A stretch of DNA of 64,000 nt from Protopterus annectens (taxonomy: Eukaryota; Chordata; Ceratodontiformes; Protopteridae). Every line of letters begins with the position of its first letter. Positions within the stretch are counted from its first letter, which is position 1. Positions 20,860 through 31,857 of the stretch are shown one piece after another. The notes beneath the pieces are model-generated. The model was not told where the DNA came from. It saw only the letters and a program-made list of their open reading frames with translations, and did no database searches. Position numbers and translations under genes: made by a program. The stretch covers positions 230,943,932 to 231,007,931 of the forward strand of contig NC_056740.1 of the NCBI RefSeq assembly GCF_019279795.1. The letters are read 5' to 3'.

Positions 20860-23561
20860 ACCCAGACTCTCTACCTCCTGCTCCAGCCAAACCTGACCGA
20901 TACTATAGAGTGCCTGATTCCCACAAATTTCTTTATAAAAGCCCTGTTGCTGATCCAGAGACTATCTCCCAGGGTCCCAAAGGGGCTAAGGCTTCTATGG
21001 CAAAAAATCCTGTACCCTCTGAAAGGGACTCCAGAGCACTAGACAGGTGGGGGAAAAAGGTTTACACCTCAGCCACTCTAGCTATGAGGGCACTAAATTG
21101 CCAATTTCACATGCTAAAATATCAGCAATTTCTTATCTCTCAGTTAAAACAAAGAATGAGCACACTCCCTCAACAGTCTGAATTGAAAGAAATGCAGGAT
21201 CTGTTGCATGCAACTGAACAGGTGGGCAAACATACTTTACAATGTGGGTTTGATTCTTTGGAGGCTTCCTGCAGAGCAGCTGTCACTGGGTCTGTTATAC
21301 ATAGGCATGCTTGGTTAAAGGAACAAACTCTGCCTGATCATGTTAAAGCAAAGATTCTAGATGCTCCCTTACAGCAGGATGTTCTTTTTGGAATTAAAGC
21401 AGAAGTTGTCTTAAAGAAAATAAAGGATAAGGCAAAATCTATGCAGACAGTCAAAGATTTCCTACCGGTACAGCCCCCTCGCTTCAGCAGAAATTGGCCA
21501 ACAAAAAATTGGTCCTTTCCAGCTACTGACAGACCACAGAGGGGTAAATACAGACGTCCAAGAGCAGAGGACAACCACAAGCCCAGTACAAACCTCGCCA
21601 ATGGGGCACTGCAACACAGAAGGGAGGAGAAGACAGGTCCCAAACTACCAGAAGGCAAACTCAATGACTTGCACCTCATCTGGCCAAGCAACCCTCTCTT
21701 GGCAGCCCCCTTGGGAGGAAAACTCGCACTTTTTTCAGACAACTGGCACATTGTCACAAAGGGCAAGTGGGTCTTAGACATAATTTTACGAGGATACGGA
21801 TTCCACTTTCACACCTTGCCAATGAAAAGAGAAATGCCAAACCTGCCACAAAATCAATGGGCAGAGGCACAAAAACAAATTGCAGCTCTCGTGGACATGA
21901 GCCATTCAACTGGTACCTACTCGAGAACAAGGCCAAGGATTTTACTCAAGACTCTAGTTCCCAGAAAGGACAATGCCTGGAGACCAATTCTGGACCTTTC
22001 AATTCTAAACACCTTCTTACAAGTACCCACATTCAAGATGCTAACACTACAGCAGCTTCTTCCCATGTTGGGCAAGGAAGCATGGCTAGTAACGTTGGAC
22101 CTCAAGGAGGCATACCTGCATGTCCCTATCAGACAAAGTTGCAGAAGATACCTCCGTTTCATTGCAGGTACAACCCATTACCAATTCTCTGCACTGCCCT
22201 TTGGCTTATCTACTGCGCCCAGGGTCTTCACAAAATGCCTGGCACCAGTAATTGCATACTGCAGACAAAGAGGAATTCAAATAAACCCATACCTGGACGA
22301 CTGCCTCATCCAAGCAGAAAGCAAGGACATCCTCTTACAACATCTGGCTTTTGTAAAACATCTTCTAAGTTGCCTGGGGTACACAGTAAACGAAAAGAAA
22401 TCAAAACTAGTACCCTCACAAAATATGACATTCCTGGGTGCCAGCTTGAATACAACGGCCCAGAAGGCTTATCTGACGCCAGTCAAACAACTACAACTGA
22501 CTCAATATTTCAAAAGAATTGCAACTAAGACCCAACTAACTGCAAGAAAAATTCTGCAGGCCTTGGGCTTCATGGCATCTTGCATACTACTAATATCATT
22601 TGCAAAGCTGCATATGAGGAAATTACAGTGGTACCTAAAAAGCGTATGGTCTCAACACAGCCACAGCTTGGACACAATGATATCTCTCATTCCCTGCCTA
22701 CAACAGGAGTTTCTGTGGTGGTCACAGGCATGTCACCTCAACAAGGGTCAGCCTTTCACCTTGCCCCCAGCCAGGCAAACTATGACAACAGATGCATCAG
22801 ACTACGCCTGGGGGGCACACATGGCAGGACAGTGCATTCAAGGTGTATGGACTGCAGATCAAAGGAATCTGCACATCAATCTAAAAGAGATGCTAGCTGT
22901 ACAGAATGCTCTGACAGCCTTCAAGAATCTATTACATCCAGGACAACTTACAATAAGGACGGACACCACCACAGTAATGTGGTACATAAACAAGGGGGTA
23001 CACCCTCCTACCCTCTATGCAGGCAAGCAATGACCTTGTGGAACACAGCTCTGGCTTACCAAGTTCAGTTACAAGCTCAATTCCTGCCAGGAAAGAACAC
23101 ATTGGCAGACGACCTCAGCAGAAACATCATGGATCCCCACGAGTGGAAACTGGATCCACAAGTATTTGCAATGATAACTCAAAAATGGGGCCTTCCAGAC
23201 ATAGACCTGTTTGCCAGTCCTCAAAACTATCAACTTAACAAAATTTTGTACAAGGACACTTCACCATCAAGCTTGGAATGTGGACGCGCACTCATTCCGT
23301 TGGAAAAACCTGACAATATATGCCTTCCCTCCATTGCCTCTCCTCACAAAGGTGCTTCTGAAAGTCAGAAAGGAGAGACCACGACTGATACTCATAGCCC
23401 CAGACTGGCCACGCAAGCACTGGTACCCACTATTGAGGAATATGGCCCAGGGCCCACCTTGGATTTTACCACAAATTACCCATTTGCTCACACAGCAAAA
23501 CAATCAGATTCTTCACAGCCAGCTCAAAACCTTAAATCTGGCTGCATGGCAAATCACCTAA
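20856..23561 (+). pseudogene. E4 Gag C-terminus / RT / RNase H / methylase-like polyprotein
   Basis: The frame 20,856-23,033 is 725 codons long. It contains the Gag C-terminal region (RALNCQFHMLKYQQF, LEASCRAA), a disrupted Arg/Gly tail near 21,555 that puts Gag in frame with RT, then RT with LDLKEAYLHV, LPFGLSTAPRVF and YLDD. RNase H has TTDASDYAWGAH, KEMLAV and RTDTTTVMWYIN. A shift near 22,995 moves the RH end (LADDLSRNIMDPHEW) to another frame. A further shift near 23,225 puts the methylase-like end (YAFPPLP...LIAPDWPRKHWYP) in the frame ending at 23,561. RT and most of RH are intact. Confidence 0.85.
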
Positions 23562-24577
23562 GCATCCAGCCAGCTCCTCTTTCCCAAGCAGTTATGGATG
23601 GTTTTCTGGAAGCTAGGAAGGCCAAGCACCAGTAAGGCTTATTTGGACAAATGGAAAAGGTTTTGTGCCTGGAACCAAGCTAAAGGCCAAAACACAATTC
23701 AGCCTCACATGCCTCACATTCTACAGTATTTAACTGAGATGTTGCACAAAGGACTTTCATTTTCTTCCATTAAAATACATGCATCAGCTATTTCAGCCCA
23801 CTACAACACGGATCCAACCTTATTTTCGCACCCACTTCTAAGGCAGTTCCTCAGAGGGGCAAAAAACATTAGGCCCCCCATGAGAGCACCTACACCAACA
23901 TGGGACCTCAATTTTGTTCTGGAAAAACTTACGCTACCTCCCTTTGAACAAGCTTTCTCTGCAGATCTGCAGTTCCTATCATGGGAGACTGCCCTGCTGC
24001 TAGCAATAACTTCAGTTAGAAGAGTCAGAGCTGCAGACACTAATGGCAGTGGAACCTTTCCTCATTTTCCATCAAGATAGAGTTTCTCTACGAACTAATC
24101 CTTCCTTCATGCCTAAGCTGGTTTCCTGTGTGGCTTTAAATCAAACCATCCATTTACCCACCTTCTTCCCAAATCCACAGAACAAAGGAGAAAGACTCCT
24201 GCATTCCTTGGACATTCACGGGCAACTTCGTTACTACTTGGATAAAACTAAGGCTTTCAGAAAATCTGACCAGCTCTTTGTATCCTATGCTACAGCTTCA
24301 CAAGGGAAGGCTATATCAAAACAAACCATTTCCAAATGGATAGGACATTGCATTCGTTTTTGCTATACCCATCATGGAAAACCAGTTCCTGCTACCATTA
24401 GGCCCCACTCTACCAGGGCAACAGCTACATCTACAGCCTTCCTCAGGGGGATTCCAACTAAGGAGATCTTGGAAGCTGCAACTTGAAGTTCAGTACTTAC
24501 CACTTTACTGTAAGACTAGGGCGGGCTTCGCCACTGCAGTTCTGCAGGGCCTTCTAGCCTCCTCTAACCCTCTATGA
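23546..24577 (+). pseudogene. E4 tyrosine recombinase (YR)
   Basis: The ATG at 23,546 overlaps the polyprotein end by 16 bases, as in E2. A shift near 23,620 follows, and the frame continues in 23,598-24,080 with STSKAYLDKWKRF and the SVRRV Arg block. It shifts again near 24,028 into 24,043-24,486, with HSTRATATS. The codon after EAAT is TGA, and about 17 bases are missing just before the tyrosine codon (compare E2). The nucleophile is therefore out of frame. The end (GFATAVLQGLL) reads in another frame to 24,577. Confidence 0.85.
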
Positions 24578-24608
24578 CTCCTCCACCCATCCTTAGCTTT
24601 GGGATTCT

Positions 24609-24704
24609 ACCCAAGTGTGATGACTGCAGCAGGGTAACATGAACATAGTACAGTTTTGTACCTACCATAAATGTAGATGTTCGAGTGTACACCCTGCTGC
24701 AGTC
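24609..24704 (+). repeat. E4 ICR
   Basis: The left half complements 19,572-19,615 and the right half complements 25,020-25,080, with the junction GAACAT/AGTACAG. This is a clear statement of both E4 ends. Confidence 0.92.
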
Positions 24705-24865
24705 CAGGTTACCCTCCCTCCATCCCCTCTGATCTAACTGGCTAAATCTCTACAATACCTTCCTGATGTATTTGCTTATAGCTGGAGGGATTTTGTGTTT
24801 GTGCAAAATTTACTTAATTTGGTACTAATTACTGACCACCTTTTTGGGGGCACCTGACATCTGGG

Positions 24866-25080
24866 GCAAGAAAAACTGAAGAAAATGGCGTTGGATGCAT
24901 TATATATATAACCCTGCCGCACTGACGTTAGGGAAGAAGCGACGGCAACCGACGCCGGACCAAGACTTTGGAATTCCGGCCGACTGCGGGGCCGCCTGAC
25001 GACAGGATAACCCAAGTGTGATGACTGCAGCAGGGTGTACACTCAAACATCTACATTTATGGTAGGTACAAAACTGTACT
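24866..25080 (+). repeat. E4 3' ITR
   Basis: This is the inverted copy of the E4 5' ITR with an outer extension ending GGTACAAAACTGTACT. The CRE-like image is one base off (TGACGTTA). Confidence 0.8.
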
Positions 25081-25517
25081 TTGTGTACCTACCATAAATG
25101 TACATGTTCGAGTGTATTCACTGTTGCAGTCCAAGTTACCCACCCACCATCCCCCTTCTCTTTGCTGGGACTCATCTGCACTTCTCTATCCTATACAACC
25201 TTTTTGGTGTATTTGCTTGTAGATGAAGGAAATGTTGCTTTTGTGCATTTATTTCTTATTGGCATATTTTTCAGCCTACCATTTTGGGGCACCTGACATC
25301 TGGGGCAAGAAAGACTGAAGAAAATGATGTTGGCTGCTTCTTTTGGTACCCCTGGCGCGCTGACGTCAGGGAGGAGGCGACAGCGGCCGGCGCCGGACCT
25401 GGACTTTGGGGTTCTGGCCGGCTGCGGGTGGCCTGCCAGCAGGATAACCCAAGAGTAATGACTGCAACAGTGACTACACTCGAACATCTACATTTATGGT
25501 AGGTACACAACTGTACT
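25081..25517 (+). repeat. E2 ICR right half, spacer and 3' ITR
   Basis: TTGTGTACCTACC at 25,081 resumes the E2 ICR after E4. The spacer follows, then the 3' ITR (from about 25,306) with a perfect TGACGTCA at 25,361-25,368. The element ends ACTGTACT at 25,517. Confidence 0.85.
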
Positions 25518-25825
25518 TTTCTGAAGATGGTATGGGCCTCTTTGAAATTGATTACTTGTAGGTCTGCAAATGTGGGACTGCATACATATCTGCTGACCTC
25601 ACAAGACCAAACATAGTGAAAGTTTTGAAACTTGGAGAGTAAATCTAAGATGACTTCCCTGCTTAGTCTAGCAGAAGCATATCGGCATCAAGCGGGAATG
25701 GAAGCCAAACCAGAAGTAGATAAAAATCGGGCAGGAACTGAATGTGCCAACAAAACAAAAGAAAGAATATACAAGGTAAAGGATCAGATGAGATTGCAAT
25801 AAATGTGGAAAATACATAAACATTG
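25518..25825. other. Non-DIRS flank between the two nests
   Basis: These 308 bases match none of the elements here and have no ORF of note. The first T probably completes the E0 3' terminus, so this is the original right flank of E0 and the left flank of E5. It could be host sequence or an old unrecognised repeat. Confidence 0.6.
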
Positions 25826-25946
25826 ATGTTCTTCGTGTTTCACTGTTGCATTCAACACATTTGGGTTATCCTGCCAGTGGTAGCCCTCAGTCGGCCCAAA
25901 TGCCAGAGGCTTAGTATTTCTGCGTCAGTTACTGTTGCTCCAGGGC

Positions 25947-26001
25947 TGACGTCAGATCGTCAGTGGTATAAAATCAGGCATCCAACGCCATTACATCAGT
26001 C
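25947..26001 (+). promoter_or_regulatory. E5 core promoter: perfect CRE, TATA, initiator-like
   Basis: TGACGTCA at 25,947-25,954, TATAAAA at 25,967-25,973 and TCAGTC at 25,996 give the clearest version of the shared promoter. Spacings are 20 and 29 bases. Confidence 0.65.
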
Positions 26002-26124
26002 TGTCTTGCAGAGGAGCCTGAAGCAGTTTGCATGAGTGCCGGTCAGCCGCTACCTGACTTTTCGTTTCCAAATTGAAGTCTTCTAAAGCTAGGTACCTCA
26101 TTGGGGATCCTTTTTTCTTGCTCT

Positions 26125-26140
26125 AACCATCATCATCATC
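26125..26140 (-). repeat. GAT-repeat 3' tail of the RTE-like LINE
   Basis: On the minus strand the LINE ends with about four GAT/ATG units. Such short simple-repeat tails replace poly(A) in RTE-type elements. The tail abuts E5 leader sequence (TTGCTCTAAC). Confidence 0.7.
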
Positions 26141-26195
26141 CCCTTTTTCCCATTTACATGGGGTCGGGGTATCGTATTAACTGTCGCCAACTCTC

Positions 26196-29037
26196 TCAAT
26201 TCAGTGCCACTCTCCTGCCTTCTTCAACACTCATACCTGACTGTCGCAGATCTTCTTTCACACAATCCATCCACCTCTCTGCTGGACACCCTCGCTTACT
26301 CTTACCTTCTTCCTGTCTGTCCCAAATCTCCCTCACCAGATTGTCTTCTGCTTTTCTACACGTGCCCATACCATCGTAATCTGTTCTCTTTGATCTTTTC
26401 TGCAATTGGAGCTACTTTGGCTTCTGCTCTTATGTCCTCATTTCTTCGCCTGTCCCGCAATGTGCATCCTACCACCTTTCTCAGGCACTTCATTTCCATC
26501 ACCTCTAGCTTCTTCAACTGTTCTGCCTTTACTGCCCAGGTTTCTGTACCATACAGTAGTACTGGTCGCACCACTGTCTTGTACACCTTACTTTTCAGCT
26601 TCTTTGGCATTCTTCTTTCTTATACTACACCTGATACTCTATGCCAGTTGGCTGCAGCCCCTCTGATTCTAGCTTTGACCTCTTCATTAAGACTACCCTT
26701 CTCCTCAACCACCCCTCCCAGATACTTGAAGCTGTTTACTTGTTCCACTGTCTTCCCATCTATCTCTATTCTCAGCTTCTGATTTCCCCAATCTGCTGCC
26801 ATTACCACTGTCTTATCTGTGCTTAGTTTCATCCCATGTGCCTTCAGATTTGTATTCCATTCTCCTGTCCTTTGCTGAAGTTCTAGATCAGAGTCTGCCT
26901 GTACTGCCACATCGCCTGCATACAGCAGCTTTGTTGCTCTGACCCCTCCAACCTGTTTGCTGATGTAGTCCATTACCAGTATGAACAGTAGTGGGCTCAG
27001 CGCTGAACTCTGGTGTACACCCACTCCCACTGGGAACCCCTCAGTGTGGCCAAACACTGTTCGTACTTGAGTCACTGGGTCCTTGTACATAGCCTGTACT
27101 AATTCTACCAATGTTTCTGGGACTTCAAACCACCGCAGTACTGCCCAGATCAGCTTTCTTGGGACCTTGCTTTCTCCAAGTTTAGGAAAGCCCAGTTTGA
27201 CTCTCTCCTCTTCTCTAGTTTCTTCTCAAGTATCTGTCTCAATGCAAACATCGGGTCAAGCAAACATCGGGTCAATTGTGCTGCATCCTGATCTGAATCC
27301 GAACTGTTCATCTCCCATCTTACATTCTACTATTCTGCGTATCCGTTTATCAAGCACCTTCTCCAGAACTTTCATGCAATGTGGTAGGAGTTTGATGCCT
27401 CTGTACTGTCCACAGTTGTGGATGTCCCCTTTGTTCTTGTACACTGGCACAAGTATGCTTATTCTCCAGTCATCTGGAATACGCCTTTCTCTCCACACTG
27501 CAATTAGTACCCTCAGGAGCCATTTCTCCCCTAGCTCACCCAACATCTTTATCATATCTGCTGTGACCTCATCTGAGCCTGCTGCTTTCCCTGACTTCAT
27601 TTTCCTTAGTGCTGCTCTTACTTCTTCTAAGCTGGGCTCCTCTTCTACTCTCATTGTAGGCTGTTTCTAGGGCAGTACCGCTTCTGTGGGGTTTTCTTCA
27701 TTCAGAAGCTGCTGGAAATACTCCTTCCATCTGCCTTTGATGTCCTGTGGGCTGGTAAGCAGGTTGTTGCTGGAATCCCTTATGAAGGATGTCTGACTAT
27801 CTTCTTTATCTTTCTGTCTTTGCCTTGCAACCTGGTATAGTTTTTGTGCCCCTTACTGAGTCACTTTCCAGAAGCTGATAGAGTGCCTCTGATGCCCTAT
27901 TCTTTGCTATTGCAACTTCTTTCTTAGTTTCTTTGTTAGCCAACCAGTGGTCCTTCCTAGCTTGGTCAGTCTTTTCAATCTCCCACTTCTTCCTGCACTC
28001 CTTCTTTCTTTTGATTACTTCCTGCACTTCTGCATTCCACCACCAGCTTTCCTTATGTACCTTAATTCCATACCTGGCTCAGCCATATATCTTTTCTGTA
28101 GTCCTAACGCATGCTGTTTTTAGGCACTGCCACTCTTCAACTCCACCTATTTCCTCCTCTTCTTGGGGAGCTAGAGCCCTGAGTAATTCCTTGAACTGCT
28201 GTACTTTCTCTCCAGTCAACTTCCAGGTCTTCAGCCTGGTCTCTGTTGACCTTAGAGCCTTCTCTGACCACTGCTTGCAGCTGATTGTGGCAACTACTGG
28301 TTTATGCTGTGAACCGTCTGTTTCACTGGGGATGACTTTGCAATCATGGATTCTACCCCAGTGTCTTTTCCTTACTAGGAGGAAGTCTACCTGAGTTGCA
28401 TGTTGGCTACTCTTGTATGTGATCTTGTGACTCTCTTTCTGAACCATGTGTTGGCTACTATCAAGCCATTTGCCAGACAGAAGTCTAGAATGGCTTCTTC
28501 TTTATTCCTATTGCTCCACCCATGTGGACCCAGGCAGTCCTCATATCCTGTTCTGTCTGTCCCGATATGTGCATTTAAGTCACCCATTATCAACACCAAT
28601 TCATGTTGTCCTGCTTTATTTAGTAGGTCCTGCAACTGCTGTTTGAATGCACTCTTTTCCTCACTATCACAACCCTGCTGTGGGGCATAGGCTGAGATTA
28701 TGAATACTGTCCTATCATTACACTGGAGTCTGATTGCCATGAGTCTGTCATTAATTCTGATGATATCCCTCACTGACTTTGGAAGCCTCTGTCTCACCAC
28801 AATTCCTACACCATTTCTAGCCTGTCCACCACCTGAGTAGTAGAGTCTGGATCCCAAGCCAAGTGGCTTTGTTGCACTGCCCTTCCATCTAGTCTCTTGG
28901 ATACATAGGATGTCCAGCCTCCTCCGTATCATCATGTCATCCACTTCTAAGCTGCGTCCTGTCAGTGAACCTACATTAAGCATAGCAATTCTTAGTTCAT
29001 GTTTGGCAGGTTGGTTGGTTTTATGTCCAGCTTTCAC
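26196..29037 (-). pseudogene. RTE-like LINE endonuclease-reverse transcriptase
   Basis: Read from 29,037 downward. Frame 29,037-28,387 has the endonuclease with NVGSL, QETRW (residues 47-51), SAYAPQ and MGDLNAHIG (about 151). It shifts into 28,447-28,079 with VDFLLVRKRHW. A linker follows (28,027-27,806), then RT in 27,654-27,256 (KSGKAAGSDEV, QYRGIKLLPH, FGFRSGCS). RT continues in 27,111-26,620, where the catalytic YADD is YAGD (26,911-26,922). The C-terminal parts are 26,610-26,356 (RNEDIRAEAKV, RLRWYGHV) and 26,405-26,196 (ERWMDCVKEDL). At least five shifts and the Asp-to-Gly change make it dead. A normal copy would nick the target and prime RT there. Confidence 0.85.
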
Positions 29038-29039
29038 TT

Positions 29040-29499
29040 AACAGAGCTATCCCAGGTAACCCAGGCTGGGCAACTAGACACCGGCCAGCCAGTAGCCTAT
29101 TTGACCCAGGGCTGCTGGGCTTTTATAGCGGGCACACACTGGCCAATAGGGGCACATATACCCCTCCCACCATTAGCATGCGTCCCTGGCATGGGTCAGA
29201 GAGTATGCCCGGGTCCTCAACCCACTTATCACCGGTAACTACCCATGCCCATTTTTTGGCGACAGTCAACATGACCGAATCACCTAGAGCCATAGTTTAC
29301 ACCATCGAGTGGCTAGCCCTGCCATGGCGCGCAGTTTGTGATCTGTGTTCTCCTATCATGAGGATACTGCGCACCACAATAGATGCCCAAAGCGGTTGGT
29401 CTTTTTACAACTCTTCCCCCAATTGGGCACCATGTAGAGTCTGTGCTGCTTCCCACAGCTCCATTCATTGGTGAGTTTGAGATGGAAACACTCAGCATG
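29040..29499 (-). other. 5' region of the RTE-like insertion, no ORF
   Basis: These 460 bases lie upstream of the LINE reading frame in its orientation. A stretch resembling SINE/LINE bodies (GGGAAGAGTTG, GGGCATCT on the minus strand) is present near 29,390-29,425. It joins the tRNA-like head at 31,713 once E6 is removed. Confidence 0.6.
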
Positions 29500-31712
29500 A
29501 TGTTCTTCGTCTTCCCTTGCTGCAGTCCTGACAACAGGGTACTTCAGTCTTTTTGCCGCATGGTCCGATGCAGAAGCAATTTTGCAGTGCAGGTTGGCGT
29601 TCGGAGTTTCAGACTGAATACAGAGTTGGTTTTTCTTGCCTCAGTATTTAACGGATGTCAGAAAAGTGAATAACTTGTGGGAAGCAGATACCTTGTTTAG
29701 GGCCTGATTAAGAGGAGGCTTGATTGTGCTAGGTTAGAAGGACAAAACGTGAAGGGGTGAGGAACCGTACTGTTACAGGATGTGCCCTCTCAGGAAGTAG
29801 GCCAGGCTGAGGGGGCTTCTGGAAGGCCAAGTTCAGCTTCTGTAGGGGCTTCTGTGCCTAAGAAACATATGCTTAAAATGGCAGAAGATTTGATTACTCT
29901 GATTAGAGATTCTATGCCCCCACCTGATAAGAGGCCTAGGTGGAACAGGAGTTTGATAGTTTTGAACAGTGCAGAGTCTTCTGTGGAAGACTTGCAAGAG
30001 TTTCCTGCTTATTCTGATTCTGATGTGGATGATTCCACTCAGCTTCTCCTCCTGAGGATTTTTCATCACCCATGAGGGAGCACTTTAAAAAGGCTTAGGG
30101 TTGCCCCAGCATAGGCCCTTAGCTATTCCTCCTGTGTTGAATGTGGGAGGATGTTTTGAAGCCTGATAGGTATTTGTTTAAGAGTCCCAGGGCGGACCCA
30201 GAAACTGGCTTCTGTGGTTTCCACTCTAGCCATTGAATTGTCAATTTGCTGAAATAATTGAAATCTAAGGTGGATGTTGCTGGATTTGGTTTTGATGCTG
30301 TTCAGAGTTCTGGGTTGAAGGATCAGAATTTAGCTGAGCATGTTAAGACCAGGATTTTGGATGCTCCTTTACAGTCTGATGTGTTGTTTGGACCGCCTGT
30401 GGAAGCAGTTAAATGGAGGACAAACAGACTGTTAAAGAGAAATTGGCCTGCTAGGCCTAGATCAGACAGTTCACCTGCTCAGACTTCTAAGACAGATGGG
30501 TGCTGGATATCATTCATCACGGTACAGATTTTATTTCCACACAATGTCCTCCACAAAGAAAAGAGAGTTACTCCAGATAGGGGCTATTCACACCTTCTAC
30601 AGCATCTGGACTATGTCATTGCAAGGACAGTCCTTCAAAGATTTGGACACATTCAAATAATACCTTGCCTTCAAAAGGAATTCTTGTGGTGGGCTCAGGA
30701 ATGTCACCTAAACAATCAACATGAAGGAGATCTTATCCTCTATGCAGGCAAGCAACCTAGCAGATGTATTAGGAAACTGGATCTACCAGCTGCCAAAGTA
30801 TTGCACAAAGGGGTTTCATCACACAGCTTGGAAAGTGGATGCTCTGTCTTTCAGTTGAAAACCTTCATGTCTATGCCTCTTCTTCCAAAGGTATTACTAA
30901 AGGTCAGACAGGACAGGCCAGATTGGCGAAGGGTGTCTGAAAGCCTGTGTCAAAAAACAAACTATTTCTAGGGATTGGCTTTTGCATTTTGCATTTTGTT
31001 ATTCCCATCATGGCAAAGAGGTTCCAGCCGGGATTAGCCTCACCCACCAGGGGCACTACTGCAAGCATTTCTAAGGGGTGGCAAGGGCAGGCAATTCTAT
31101 TCTTCTTACTTGAGTTCAGTGCATCTCTTCTACTTTCTCTAGGCATTATCACCTGCCTATATACTTGTGGTTTGGTTTGTGTTTTGCCACAGCCGTTTTA
31201 CAAGGCATGCCTGCTACTCCTGCCTACTTTACACTCTGCCAGCCTCCTTCTCTGCTTTGGATCTTTTCTAAACGTCAGGACTTGCAAGCAGCAAGGGAAG
31301 ACTAAATAGTACAGTTGCAGTTTTGTACTAACCATTTCTTTCGAGGTTCTTCTTTGCTTGTGCCCAATTTACCCTCCCCCCTATCTTGTGTCCCTGTGGC
31401 TGTGGTATTTTACATGCTTATTTTTTTTTGGACATATCACGTATATATTTACATGCTTTTATTTGCAGGTTGTTTTTGGGACCTGTCTTTGGGTCTTTTT
31501 GATGACGGGGGCAATCTGGGGTAGGAAATGATTCGAGGCGACGCGCGCATTAGCCATTAGTACCCTGATCGCCAGTTCGCCAGTCATATGATGACAGCGC
31601 CCAGCCTTATACTCTGTATTTATTCGGGACGCCGACTACACTGGTATTGTCAGACTTGTCAGGACTGCAGCATCAACATCTACATACATGGTAGGTATTA
31701 AACTGGTGTACT
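29500..31712 (+). mobile_element. DIRS element E6, degraded (2.2 kb)
   Basis: E6 starts ATGTTCTTCGTC and ends GGTGTACT. Flanks CAGCATG and TTTTTCGAAC are contiguous LINE/SINE sequence. ICR traces lie at about 31,300-31,345 and a decayed 3' ITR at about 31,500-31,712. Large internal deletions remove most of RT and YR. Confidence 0.75.
29654..31230 (+). pseudogene. E6 gag, RT/RH and YR remnants
   Basis: The Gag start (near 29,654) is damaged. LKMAEDLITLIRDS and PPDKRPR read in 29,782-30,075. Gag C-terminal traces (LAEHVKTRILDAPL) and an RNase H-side fragment (CLQKEFLWWAQECHLN) read in 30,258-30,971. The recombinase survives as YSHHGK (near 31,000) and ATAVLQGM (near 31,200). No domain is complete. 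Confidence 0.7.
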
Positions 31713-31849
31713 TTTTTCGAACATGGGAGAAACCCAATGGAGACAGAGAGAGAACATGCAAACTCCAAACAGGCATTAGTCGGAGGTCAAGATCGAACCT
31801 TGTGCATTGGAGGCGAAGACCTTAACCACTAAGCCATCTGGTCTCTCAC
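31713..31849 (-). mobile_element. tRNA-like SINE head at the 5' end of the RTE-like insertion
   Basis: On the minus strand the sequence begins at 31,849 with GGTGAGAGACCAGA. An A box (TGGCTTAGTGGTT, 31,824-31,836) and a B box (GGTTCGATCTT, 31,789-31,799) follow at tRNA-like spacing. Next come GTTTGCATGTTCTC and GGGTTTCTCCC, motifs common in vertebrate SINE/LINE bodies. The sequence continues at 29,499 (CATGCTGAG) across E6. It may be a separate SINE or the true 5' end of this LINE insertion. Confidence 0.6.
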
Positions 31850-31857
31850 CTTGTCCG

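Larger units (their letters stand above)
19572..25080 (+). mobile_element. DIRS element E4, full length (5,509 bp), inserted in the E2 ICR
   Basis: E4 starts ATGTTCATAGTG and ends ACTGTACT at 25,080. The flanks AGTACAG and TTGTGTACC rejoin to the normal ICR sequence of E2. E4 has its own ICR (24,609-24,704) and ITRs. The gag-RT junction is fused into one long frame and RT/RH are almost intact, which suggests a relatively young copy. Confidence 0.92.
8963..25517 (+). mobile_element. DIRS element E2, split by E3 and E4
   Basis: E2 starts ATGTTCATCGTG and ends ACTGTACT at 25,517. Its ICR left half (to 19,571) is a near-perfect reverse complement of its first 40 bases. Its ICR right half (25,081-25,135) complements its last 55 bases, although the two halves are 5.5 kb apart because E4 is inserted between them. 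E3 splits gag at 10,237/10,238. Without the insertions E2 is about 5.57 kb, a normal length. It is inserted at the 3' end of E0. Confidence 0.9.
26125..29499 (-). mobile_element. RTE-like non-LTR retrotransposon (antisense), main body
   Basis: An antisense LINE with an APE-type endonuclease followed by RT, a 3' UTR and a short GAT-repeat tail (26,127-26,139) is inserted in the E5 leader. The single EN-RT frame, the SRG.P..RWMDC-like C-terminus and the simple-repeat tail are typical of RTE-related LINEs; the clade is a best guess. Its 5' region reaches 29,499, where E6 is inserted, and continues at 31,713-31,849. A weak 7-8 base duplication (CTTGCTCT / CTTGTCC) may flank the whole insertion. 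Confidence 0.75.

Noticed and set aside
8400-25520. CRISPR-like or satellite array from repeated ITR/ICR segments
   Set aside because: The repeated stretches are element termini and ICRs at fixed places relative to genes, not regularly spaced units.
25518-25825. A host exon in the 308-base flank
   Set aside because: There is no long open frame, splice context or recognisable protein motif.
26204-26782. 192-codon plus-strand frame with many Ser/Leu residues
   Set aside because: It is the antisense shadow of the RTE-like RT and 3' part; the minus strand carries the family motifs.
31780-31849. A functional tRNA gene on the minus strand
   Set aside because: A and B boxes are present, but no convincing cloverleaf or terminator follows, and the sequence continues into SINE/LINE body.
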